The position numbers and the translations under genes were made by a program. Shown here in pieces: positions 1 through 5,463 of a stretch of 8,564 bases of DNA. Each line of letters begins with the position of its first letter. The stretch's first letter is position 1. The notes below the pieces were generated by a model that was given only the letters and a program-made list of their open reading frames with translations, did not search any database and was not told where the DNA came from. The DNA comes from Candidatus Brocadiaceae bacterium (GTDB taxonomy: Bacteria; Planctomycetota; MHYJ01; JACQXL01; CAKKQI01): contig CAKKQI010000150.1 in NCBI GenBank assembly GCA_919901895.1, positions 1 through 8,564 on the forward strand, given 5' to 3'.

Positions 1-1
1 T

Positions 2-2188
2 GAGCACGGGATTGCCCCTTGCCGGTCCGCTTGCCCGGCCGGCGTTGATTCCAGCAGTTATATCGCCCTGATTGCCGAGAAAAAATACGGCCGCGCCCTG
101 GAAGTTATCAGGGAAAGTATGCCGTTTCCTTCCAGTTGCGGACGGATCTGCACGTCCCCTTGCGAAAAAGCCTGCATCCGCAGTAACCAGGATGAATCAG
201 TGGCTATCAGGGAACTGAAAAAATTTATAGGCGATAACGTCACCATGGAAGCACCGCCCCCACCGGACGTTAAACGAAGCGAGAAAGTCGCCGTGATCGG
301 TTCCGGCCCGGCCGGGTTGAGTTGTGCTTATTACCTAGCCAAAATAGGTTACGAACCGATCGTTTATGAATCGCTCCCGGTTTTAGGCGGTATGCTTAAA
401 GTCGGCATCCCGACCTACCGCTTGCCCAAAAACATCCTTGACCAGGAAATAGATTTTATCAAAAAATCAGGGGTAAAATGTATTACCAATACCACCATCG
501 GTAAGGATATCACGTTTGAAGAACTGAGAAGCAGATATCAATCAATATTTATTGCGGTCGGCGCCTCGGTCAGCCGCCGTTTAAAAATAGAGGGAGAAGA
601 ATTAAAAAATGTGGTCAATGCTGTCCAATTCTTACGGCGGGTTAACCTGGGAGAAAAAGTCAACCTGGGGGCAAAAGTAATCGTAATCGGCGGCGGCGAC
701 ACGGCCGTTGACGCAGCCCGGACAGCTAAACGATTGGGAGCCGATGTGGAAATCATCTACCGCCGCAGCCGGAATGAAATGACCGCAATTCCCCAGGAAA
801 TTGAAGCGGCCGTGGAAGAAGGGGTGAAAATGCACTTTTTAACTTCACCCGTCAGCATTCTGGGCGAAAACAATGCCGCCACTTCAGTCTTATGTGTCAA
901 AATAAGACTGGGCCCGCCGGACGAAACCGGACGCCCGACGCCCATCCCGATTAAAGGTTCTGAATATCTTGAATCAGCCGATATGATTATTACCGCCAGC
1001 GGTCAATATTCCGATATTAGTTTCTTGCCAAAAGAATTAGGAATCAGCACGGCCGGCACAATTATTATTAATCATCAGACAATGGAAACAAACCTGCCCG
1101 GTGTTTTTTCCGGCGGGGATGCGGTCAGCGGCCCTGATGTCTTCGTGAACGCGGTCGCCGCCGGGCGAAAAGCCGCGATTTCCATTGATCGTTATCTCCG
1201 GGGCAAACAAATCACCCCTGTTTTTTTACATCCGACGACGCAAACAACCGAAAACATACCGGTCGCGATGAACAAACAAGAAAAAAGAATCAAACCGGAC
1301 TACCTGCCGGTAAAATTTCGTCATGATAATTTTAAGGAAGTGGAATCTGCTTTTTCTGAACACCAGGCCTGGCGGGAATCAAAACGATGCCTGGGTTGCG
1401 GGATCTGCGGCCATTGTTACCGCGGTAACGAAAATGGCTGGGCTTGTGATTGGTTCCAGACGACCGGCTCAATGGACCGGAATAACTATTGCGGACTCTG
1501 TATGGAATGCGTCAAAACCTGCCCTCATGACAATATCGGACTCTTCGTTCGCCCCTTTGCCAGCGAAACAGTCGTGAAAGGATACGACGAAGCCTGGAAA
1601 GGTTTTATTATGTTAACCCTGGCGATTGTTTATTCAATTATGCTCCTGGGCCCATGGGGTACGGTTAAAGACTGGGCTAATGTAGCCGAATCAGGCCAGG
1701 TGCTTAATTTCCTTAAATATGTCGGTATCCTCTGGTGCTCGGCCCTGGTTTTATTACCGTCCATTTATTACTGTTTTGTCCGCCTTTCAAAATGGCTGAG
1801 CCAAAGACAGGAAATACCGACTAAACAAATATTTTTAGGATATGCTTTTACGTTAATACCATTAGGATTAATGGCCTGGATTGCCTTCAGTGTTCCACTG
1901 GTTATGGTCAACGGAGCCTATATGGTCTCGGTTATTTCAGACCCAATGGGCTGGGGTTGGGACTTACTGGGAACGGCCCATATTCCCTGGACCCCCATTT
2001 ATCCGGAATTTGTCCCCCACATTCAGATGATTTTAATGCTGGTCGGCCTTTATATTGCGGTGAAAAGCGCTTACAAAATAGGGTTACGCCTCTTTCAGGA
2101 TAAACAAACCGCGTTAAAAAGTCTGATTCCGATTGCGGCCTTTCTGCTGTTAGTAACCCTGGTCTTTTTCAGACTTTTTGCCGGTTAA
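2..2188 (+). CDS. GltD-like FAD/NAD(P)H oxidoreductase fused to ferredoxin-like and membrane domains (5' end outside window)
   Basis: The reading frame is open from the first bases, so the N-terminus lies upstream. The ATG at 119 is internal: the codons before it encode part of a GltD-type iron-sulfur domain (CRSACP at visible residues 7-12, then C46, C50, C54, C58). An FAD Rossmann motif GSGPAG follows near residue 100, an NAD(P)H motif GGGDTA near 230 with YRRSRNEM after it, and a second FAD contact GGDAVSGPD near 370. Residues 463-472 have C-x2-C-x2-C-x2-C, and 497-508 have a ferredoxin-type C-x2-C-x2-C-x3-CP. About five hydrophobic helices follow (roughly 534-554, 569-592, 610-637, 673-692, 708-727), with two histidines near the fourth (TAHIPW, VPHIQM). 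Ordinary GltD and NfnB proteins are about 470 residues and soluble, so the added 250-residue tail is unusual. I infer electron transfer from NAD(P)H through FAD and Fe-S centres to a membrane partner. A CuA protein lies downstream. The substrate is unknown. Confidence 0.85.
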   Translation, partial: EHGIAPCRSACPAGVDSSSYIALIAEKKYGRALEVIRESMPFPSSCGRICTSPCEKACIRSNQDESVAIRELKKFIGDNVTMEAPPPPDVKRSEKVAVIGSGPAGLSCAYYLAKIGYEPIVYESLPVLGGMLKVGIPTYRLPKNILDQEIDFIKKSGVKCITNTTIGKDITFEELRSRYQSIFIAVGASVSRRLKIEGEELKNVVNAVQFLRRVNLGEKVNLGAKVIVIGGGDTAVDAARTAKRLGADVEIIYRRSRNEMTAIPQEIEAAVEEGVKMHFLTSPVSILGENNAATSVLCVKIRLGPPDETGRPTPIPIKGSEYLESADMIITASGQYSDISFLPKELGISTAGTIIINHQTMETNLPGVFSGGDAVSGPDVFVNAVAAGRKAAISIDRYLRGKQITPVFLHPTTQTTENIPVAMNKQEKRIKPDYLPVKFRHDNFKEVESAFSEHQAWRESKRCLGCGICGHCYRGNENGWACDWFQTTGSMDRNNYCGLCMECVKTCPHDNIGLFVRPFASETVVKGYDEAWKGFIMLTLAIVYSIMLLGPWGTVKDWANVAESGQVLNFLKYVGILWCSALVLLPSIYYCFVRLSKWLSQRQEIPTKQIFLGYAFTLIPLGLMAWIAFSVPLVMVNGAYMVSVISDPMGWGWDLLGTAHIPWTPIYPEFVPHIQMILMLVGLYIAVKSAYKIGLRLFQDKQTALKSLIPIAAFLLLVTLVFFRLFAG

Positions 2189-2358
2189 AATTAATCGTCT
2201 GTTCATTGAAGGAGATGATACGATTACAGTGATTATTATCCGCCGAAGAACGGATCCGCCTCAGGCGGAGAATAGATTACACAAATTCCCGATGCTGATT
2301 TTATCTGTGTAATCTGTTTTTTAATCGGTGTAATCAATTATAAAAGGAGTTATAACAT
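2189..2358. other. Spacer with palindrome, terminator-like hairpin and SD of the CuA gene
   Basis: This 170-bp spacer has no convincing gene. It contains a 15-base palindrome at 2255-2269 (TCCGCC, tca, GGCGGA) and a terminator-like hairpin at 2274-2322. It ends in direct-repeat-like copies of a TGTGTAATC motif (2306-2314 and, imperfectly, 2328-2335). The Shine-Dalgarno GGAG at 2346-2349 lies nine bases before the ATG of the next gene. An isolated AAGGAG at 2209-2214 has no usable start codon behind it. Confidence 0.6.
2274..2322 (+). terminator. Possible intrinsic terminator after the flavoprotein gene
   Basis: AGATTACACA at 2274-2283 is perfectly complementary to TGTGTAATCT at 2306-2315, with a 22-base loop. 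A G and six T residues follow (2317-2322). The ten-pair stem plus T-run fits an intrinsic terminator, but the stem is A+T rich and the loop long. The same motif belongs to a repeat family also seen before nusG, so it may only be a repeat. If it works, transcription into the CuA gene would be reduced or would need its own promoter. Confidence 0.4.
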
Positions 2359-3075
2359 ATGCAAAATTTACAGGAAGCCTTAGCCGTCTTAGCCGTGCTG
2401 GCGATGTTGATTATTGTCCCGGTCGCTGTCTTTAGTTATGAAAAATATAACAGTTTTGGTAAGTACCCGGCCGGCACGCAAGAATTTATCCGGCTTACCG
2501 ATATATCGGAAATAGATAATTTAGACCCGGAAATAAAAAAATTACCGGAATTTCAAAGTCTTTTAAAGTTAAAAAATTCAGCGTCCCTTAAACAATGCGA
2601 AATCGCGATCGCCCCGCCTGGCCCGGGGTTAAAAGTACTCACCCTAACCGGCATGGGCTGGAGTGGCACCTGGACCACCCAGCCGGTCATGGCTCATAAT
2701 TATTGGCGGACTACCTATAAACCTTATGTGCTTTTAGTCGCCCACGAAGGTGACGAGGTGCTGATTCGGTTAAAAACGGCTGATGTTTACCATTATTTCA
2801 CTATTCCACCCAGTATCATCCCCGGAGACAAATATGTGCAGATACCACCCGGGTATGTAACCGAAACGAGTTTTAAATTGGAAGAAGATTTTGACGCCGG
2901 CAGTTATACCTTTGCCTGTCACATCACCTGCGGTAAGTGCCATAAGGTTATGAATGGGACTTTCCTGGTCTTAGGGGCGAATCAAACTCTGGAAGATTAT
3001 CAAGATAAGTTTGACCCAGCCCGGCCGGAAGAACTTGAGGGTTGCCACAGCCTGCGCCATGAAATAAAAAAATAA
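2359..3075 (+). CDS. Membrane-anchored CuA cupredoxin, cytochrome oxidase subunit II-like
   Basis: This 238-residue protein has one N-terminal hydrophobic segment (about 7-26), which should act as an uncleaved anchor or signal. A cupredoxin domain fills the C-terminal half. The CuA ligand set of cytochrome oxidase subunit II and nitrous oxide reductase is complete: H145 in ADVYHYF, then C187-x3-C191-x3-H195-x2-M198. The family role is a binuclear copper centre on the outer face of the membrane that passes electrons to an oxidase or reductase. The protein lacks the two-helix N-terminus usual for subunit II, and no subunit I gene is in the window. C191 to H195 also spells CxxCH, a c-type heme motif, which I take as coincidental. 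GGAG lies nine bases before the ATG. The upstream flavoprotein with a membrane tail is a plausible partner, though a terminator-like hairpin separates them. I am fairly sure of the fold and CuA site, but not of the biological role. Confidence 0.85.
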   Translation: MQNLQEALAVLAVLAMLIIVPVAVFSYEKYNSFGKYPAGTQEFIRLTDISEIDNLDPEIKKLPEFQSLLKLKNSASLKQCEIAIAPPGPGLKVLTLTGMGWSGTWTTQPVMAHNYWRTTYKPYVLLVAHEGDEVLIRLKTADVYHYFTIPPSIIPGDKYVQIPPGYVTETSFKLEEDFDAGSYTFACHITCGKCHKVMNGTFLVLGANQTLEDYQDKFDPARPEELEGCHSLRHEIKK

Positions 3076-3143
3076 GATCATCTATTAGCCGAATGAAGTC
3101 CCCTCTGGTAGCGGCGGGCCTTAAGCCATACTCCGACAGTGTA

Positions 3144-3165
3144 GGTTCAAGCCCTTGCTTGAACC
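3144..3165. repeat. Perfect 9-bp hairpin
   Basis: GGTTCAAGC at 3144-3152 pairs exactly with GCTTGAACC at 3157-3165 around a CCTT loop. No T-run follows, so it is not a typical terminator. It is most likely part of a dispersed palindromic repeat. Confidence 0.6.
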
Positions 3166-3271
3166 CCCACCCCCGTACAGCCGTGGCGGGGAGCGAGACG
3201 GGGCCAGGGCCTTCGTCTACCCCATCCCACCAAAGAGCGGGACACCCAATCAAACAGATTCTTTAAGATCT

Positions 3272-3375
3272 TATCCTAAAGATGTTAATTTCTGGTCTCC
3301 CGACCAGAAATAATGAATAGAAACAGGTCTGTCCCGCCAGGGGCGGGATGTTTCTACCCTCAAGGTTTTAGGATA
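3272..3375. repeat. Nested three-stem palindromic element
   Basis: An outer stem pairs 3272-3280 (TATCCTAAA) with 3367-3375. Inside it are two hairpins. One is a perfect ten-pair stem, 3288-3297 with 3302-3311, closed by a TCCC loop. The other pairs GAAACA (3320-3325) with TGTTTC (3349-3354) and TCCCGCC (3332-3338) with GGCGGGA (3342-3348), with six unpaired bases on the left side. Together they would form a three-way junction. It could be a small mobile palindromic element or a structured RNA. It ends 27 bases before the tRNA-Gly promoter. Confidence 0.5.
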
Positions 3376-3401
3376 TGCTCTAAATACGAACTAACAAATC
3401 C

Positions 3402-3430
3402 TTGACTTTATCTTAATTGTAATATAAAAT
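3402..3430 (+). promoter_or_regulatory. Sigma-70-type promoter for tRNA-Gly
   Basis: TTGACT (3402-3407) and TAAAAT (3425-3430) each match the consensus at five of six positions, with a 17-base spacer. Transcription would start near 3437, about 13 bases before the mature tRNA-Gly end at 3450. Confidence 0.65.
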
Positions 3431-3449
3431 TTTTGGTAGAAAATTTATC

Positions 3450-3521
3450 GCGGGCGTAATTCAGCGGCAGAATGTCAGCTTTCCAAGCTGAACGTCACCG
3501 GTTCAAATCCGGTCGCCCGCT
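3450..3521 (+). tRNA. tRNA-Gly (anticodon UCC)
   Basis: The full cloverleaf is visible: acceptor GCGGGCG/CGCCCGC, D stem ATTC/GAAT with a normal GG in the loop, anticodon stem TCAGC/GCTGA with loop TTTCCAA, and T stem ACCGG/CCGGT with loop TTCAAAT. The anticodon TCC reads GGA and probably other GGN codons. The discriminator base is T, as expected for bacterial tRNA-Gly. CCA is not encoded and must be added enzymatically. A strong hairpin starts within the last acceptor bases. Confidence 0.95.
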
Positions 3522-3574
3522 CATCCCGATGAACATCGGGATGAGCGAGGCTCGCCCATTCATCGTGAATGGGC
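3519..3574. repeat. Two tandem hairpins abutting the tRNA-Gly 3' end
   Basis: Bases 3519-3530 pair perfectly with 3535-3546 (12 pairs, loop GAAC), sharing three bases with the tRNA. A second hairpin pairs GCCCATTCA (3554-3562) with TGAATGGGC (3566-3574) around a TCG loop. Between them lies a short palindrome, GCGAG-G-CTCGC (3545-3555). No T-run follows either stem, so simple intrinsic termination is not obvious. They may stop transcription weakly, protect the precursor 3' end, or be inserted palindromic repeats. Confidence 0.6.
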
Positions 3575-3641
3575 GGCCCGATCGTGATTTATATGTTTTA
3601 GATAGCTCTTAAAAAATTTATTTAATAAAAACAAAAAAAAC

Positions 3642-3669
3642 TTGACAGTTCTGTAAAAATATATATTAT
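3642..3669 (+). promoter_or_regulatory. Strong promoter for the tRNA-Thr/tuf operon
   Basis: A perfect TTGACA (3642-3647) is followed after 16 bases by TATTAT (3664-3669), five of six matches to the -10 consensus. TTATAA or ATTATA nearby give 17-18-base alternatives. The surrounding DNA is very A+T rich, with an A-tract just upstream (3631-3640) that could act as an UP element. Transcription would start near 3676, about 36 bases before tRNA-Thr. This is likely the main promoter of the downstream cluster. Confidence 0.75.
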
Positions 3670-3689
3670 AACATTTTTATATATTATAA
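3660..3689. repeat. Direct repeat duplicating the -10 region
   Basis: TATATATTATAA occurs at 3660-3671 and again at 3678-3689, exactly 18 bases apart. The first copy contains the -10 element of the tRNA-Thr/tuf promoter. The second could offer an alternative -10 but has no good -35 at the right distance. Confidence 0.5.
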
Positions 3690-3711
3690 AATTTTGACCC
3701 GAAATTTTATT

Positions 3712-3784
3712 GCTGTTGTAGCTCAGCTAGAAGAGCACGTCCTTGGTAAGGACGAGGTCACGGGTGCAAATCCCGTCAACAGCT
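3712..3784 (+). tRNA. tRNA-Thr (anticodon GGU), with unusual loop bases
   Basis: All stems pair perfectly: acceptor GCTGTTG/CAACAGC, D stem GCTC/GAGC, anticodon stem CGTCC/GGACG with loop TTGGTAA, and T stem ACGGG/CCCGT. Anticodon GGT reads ACC and ACU. Its place directly before tuf is conserved in many bacteria. Two normally invariant positions differ. The D loop AGCTAGAA has A where G18 is expected, and the T loop TGCAAAT has G where U55 (pseudouridine) is expected. The discriminator is T and CCA is not encoded. tRNA-Gly and tRNA-Trp here keep normal T loops. Confidence 0.9.
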
Positions 3785-3822
3785 AAGAAAATAAAACTTA
3801 TTTTACAAGGAGGAACGGAAAC

Positions 3823-5031
3823 ATGGCAAAGGAAAAATTTAATCGGACTAAACCACATATTAATGTCGGAACCATCGGACATATTGACCACGGTAAGACT
3901 ATTTTAACTAGCACTATTACTAATCATCTGTCAAAACATAAACTAGCTACTGCCAAGTCATACGCTGAAGTCGCCAAGGGCGGTGAACAGCGCGGCGAGT
4001 CAAAAATCCTGACTATTATGGTGGCCCATGTGGAATACGAAACCCCAAAACGGCATTATGCCCATATTGACTGTCCGGGCCATGCCGACTATATCAAAAA
4101 CATGATTACCGGCGCCGCCCAGATGGATGGCGCTATTCTGGTTGTCTCCGGCGTAGACGGCCCGATGCCGCAAACCCGTGAGCACGTCCTCCTGGCCCGC
4201 CAGGTGCAGGTGCCGGCCGTCGTTGTTTTCCTGTCTAAAACAGACCTGGTCACCGACCCGGAACTCATTGACCTGGTTGAAGTGGAAATCAGGGACCTGC
4301 TTAATAAATATCAATTCCCCGGCGATAAAACACCGATTATCAGGGGCGCCGCCTTAAAGGCGCTGGAATGCGGCTGCGCCAAACGGGAATGCCAGTGGTG
4401 CGGCTCCATCTGGAAATTGATGGATGCGCTGGATGAATATATCCCGCTACCGGTTCGGGAAGTGGATAAACCATTCCTGATGCAGATAGAAGACGTTTTT
4501 AGCATCAAGGGCCGCGGCACCGTAGGAACCGGCCGGATTGAAAGAGGTAGAGTTAAGGTCGGTGATAACGTAGACATCGTCGGTTTTTCCAAGGAAATTA
4601 AAAAGAGTGTCGCCACCGGCGTAGAAATGTTCAACAAATTATTAGACGAAGGTATCACCGGCGATAACGTCGGATTATTACTCCGCGGCGTGGAAAAAGA
4701 GGAACTGGAACGGGGAATGGTCATTGCCACACCGGGCAGCATTACCCCGCATCATAAATTTGAAGCAGAAGTGTACGTGCTGTCTAAGGAAGAAGGCGGA
4801 CGGCATACCCCATTCTTCGCCGGTTATCGGCCTCAGTTTTATTTCCGGACCACCGACGTTACCGGCAAAGTAACACTCCCCCAGGGGACGGAAATGATCA
4901 TGCCCGGCGATAACGTCCGGGTCAGCGTGGAACTTACTACCCCGATTGCGATGGAAGAAAAATTAAGATTCGCTATCCGGGAAGGCGGCAAAACGGTCGG
5001 CGCCGGAGTTGTTACTAAAATCCTGGAATAA
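3823..5031 (+). CDS. tuf: Translation elongation factor Tu with divergent GTPase motifs
   Basis: EF-Tu delivers aminoacyl-tRNA to the ribosome as a GTP complex. The 402 residues cover all three domains at normal length: GTPase (1 to about 208), then two beta-barrel domains with the usual GRGTV, VEMF and GGRHTPFF blocks. G1 is GHIDHGKT (19-26) and G3 is DCPGH (83-87), with the catalytic histidine at 87. Several usually fixed positions differ. Switch I reads KILTI (61-65) instead of RGITI, keeping the magnesium-binding threonine at 64. G4 is SKTD (138-141) instead of NKxD. G5 is AAL (176-178) instead of SAL. C183-x-C185-x4-C190-x2-C193 forms a cysteine cluster just after G5, where some EF-Tus carry an insertion. 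AAGGAGGA (3807-3814) lies eight bases before ATG. The gene directly follows tRNA-Thr and precedes rpmG, the standard locus, so it is probably the working EF-Tu and not a stray paralogue. Confidence 0.97.
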   Translation: MAKEKFNRTKPHINVGTIGHIDHGKTILTSTITNHLSKHKLATAKSYAEVAKGGEQRGESKILTIMVAHVEYETPKRHYAHIDCPGHADYIKNMITGAAQMDGAILVVSGVDGPMPQTREHVLLARQVQVPAVVVFLSKTDLVTDPELIDLVEVEIRDLLNKYQFPGDKTPIIRGAALKALECGCAKRECQWCGSIWKLMDALDEYIPLPVREVDKPFLMQIEDVFSIKGRGTVGTGRIERGRVKVGDNVDIVGFSKEIKKSVATGVEMFNKLLDEGITGDNVGLLLRGVEKEELERGMVIATPGSITPHHKFEAEVYVLSKEEGGRHTPFFAGYRPQFYFRTTDVTGKVTLPQGTEMIMPGDNVRVSVELTTPIAMEEKLRFAIREGGKTVGAGVVTKILE

Positions 5032-5035
5032 AATT

Positions 5036-5091
5036 GAAACTGTTGACAATCCGCCATAGGCGGACAAGAGTTTCTTCCCGCTAAAACGGGA
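5036..5091. repeat. Nested hairpin repeat after tuf
   Basis: GAAACT (5036-5041) pairs with AGTTTC (5069-5074), TTG (5043-5045) with CAA (5065-5067), and TCCGCC (5050-5055) with GGCGGA (5059-5064). A second small hairpin pairs TCCCG (5076-5080) with CGGGA (5087-5091). No T-run follows, so read-through into rpmG is likely. The stem matches the design of the element at 3320-3354. Confidence 0.55.
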
Positions 5092-5139
5092 TGGATTTAA
5101 ACCCTGAAACAAGTTCAAAGCATCGGGTTGAACCAGTTG

Positions 5140-5154
5140 TCCGCTTCAGGCTGA
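5140..5154. repeat. Degenerate copy of the TCCGCC palindrome
   Basis: TCCGCTTCAGGCTGA differs at two bases from the palindrome at 2255-2269. It lies in the 184-bp tuf-rpmG spacer, which otherwise contains only repeat-like sequence and the rpmG ribosome binding site. Confidence 0.4.
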
Positions 5155-5215
5155 TTCACCGGCTCAAATTACCAAAAGTGAATCCATCATAACCATTCAG
5201 GAGCAAATATCAATT

Positions 5216-5365
5216 ATGCGGGAGTGGCTTTTTTTAGAATGCACTAAATGCAAGAACCGTTATTATCGGACATCAAAAAATAATAAGAAACCTGAAAAAT
5301 TAGAATTGAAGAAATTCTGTCCGGTCTGCCGGGAACATACGCCTCATAAAGAGAAAAAGAAATAA
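5216..5365 (+). CDS. rpmG: 50S ribosomal protein L33, zinc-ribbon type
   Basis: This 49-residue protein begins [12 protein letters not shown] and carries the L33 pattern: C9-x2-C12, a YYRTSKN segment, then LELKKFC with C35-x2-C38 and a basic tail HKEKKK. L33 is a small protein of the large ribosomal subunit; the four cysteines mark the zinc-binding form. Length and start match the family. AGGAG at 5199-5203 lies 12 bases before the ATG, slightly long but the best site. Its place between tuf and tRNA-Trp/secE is the conserved bacterial order. The gene is short and easily missed by length-filtered gene calling. Confidence 0.95.
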   Translation: MREWLFLECTKCKNRYYRTSKNNKKPEKLELKKFCPVCREHTPHKEKKK

Positions 5366-5375
5366 ACCTCCTTAT

Positions 5376-5452
5376 AGGTCCGTAGCTCCAACTGGTAGAG
5401 CGCCGGTCTCCAAAACCGGATGTTGGGGGTTCGAATCCCTCCGGACCTGCCA
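5376..5452 (+). tRNA. tRNA-Trp (anticodon CCA), CCA end encoded
   Basis: The acceptor is AGGTCCG/CGGACCT with discriminator G5449, followed by an encoded CCA (5450-5452). The D stem is GCTC/GAGC with a nine-base loop, one base longer than in the E. coli homologue. The anticodon stem is CCGGT/ACCGG with loop CTCCAAA (anticodon CCA). The T arm is GGGGG-TTCGAAT-CCCTC. It starts 10 bases after rpmG and ends 11 bases before secE, so it must be cut out of the cluster transcript. Confidence 0.95.
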
Positions 5453-5463
5453 CCATAAGTATT

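Larger units (their letters stand above)
3076..3401. other. Gene-free, repeat-rich spacer
   Basis: I find no supportable gene in these 326 bases. The first half is G+C rich and carries several dyads, including a perfect hairpin at 3144-3165 and a weaker one pairing AGACG (3196-3200) with CGTCT (3214-3218). The second half is a nested structure at 3272-3375. A reverse-strand frame of 101 codons crosses the end of the CuA gene and this spacer, but it resembles no protein I know. The stretch looks like accumulated intergenic repeats. Confidence 0.55.

Noticed and set aside
119..2188. ATG at 119 as the start of the flavoprotein gene
   Set aside because: Codons 2-118 are open in the same frame and encode conserved GltD-type residues (CRSACP and following), so the ATG is internal.
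2206..2240. Promoter for the CuA gene (TTGAAG with an ATTATT-like box)
   Set aside because: No box at 16-18 bases spacing matches well enough to support a call.
2229..2314. Short forward frame from GTG behind an AAGGAG
   Set aside because: The spacing is too long, the frame crosses two hairpins, and the roughly 27-residue product shows no family features.
2932..2943. c-type cytochrome call for the cupredoxin protein
   Set aside because: The full CuA ligand set including H145 and the cupredoxin-like sequence explain the motif better. The CxxCH overlap is reported as a finding only.
2948..3253. Reverse-strand 101-codon frame
   Set aside because: It overlaps the end of the CuA gene on the opposite strand and crosses the repeat spacer, with no protein-like features I recognise.
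3970..4040. Compensated frameshift as the cause of the odd EF-Tu switch I
   Set aside because: Neither alternative frame gives an RGITI-like sequence, and the flanking residues align to the family without a break.
5244..5456. Reverse-strand 70-codon frame beginning MVAGPEGFEPPTSG
   Set aside because: It is the antisense of tRNA-Trp and rpmG. This peptide is a familiar annotation artefact from reading across a tRNA gene.
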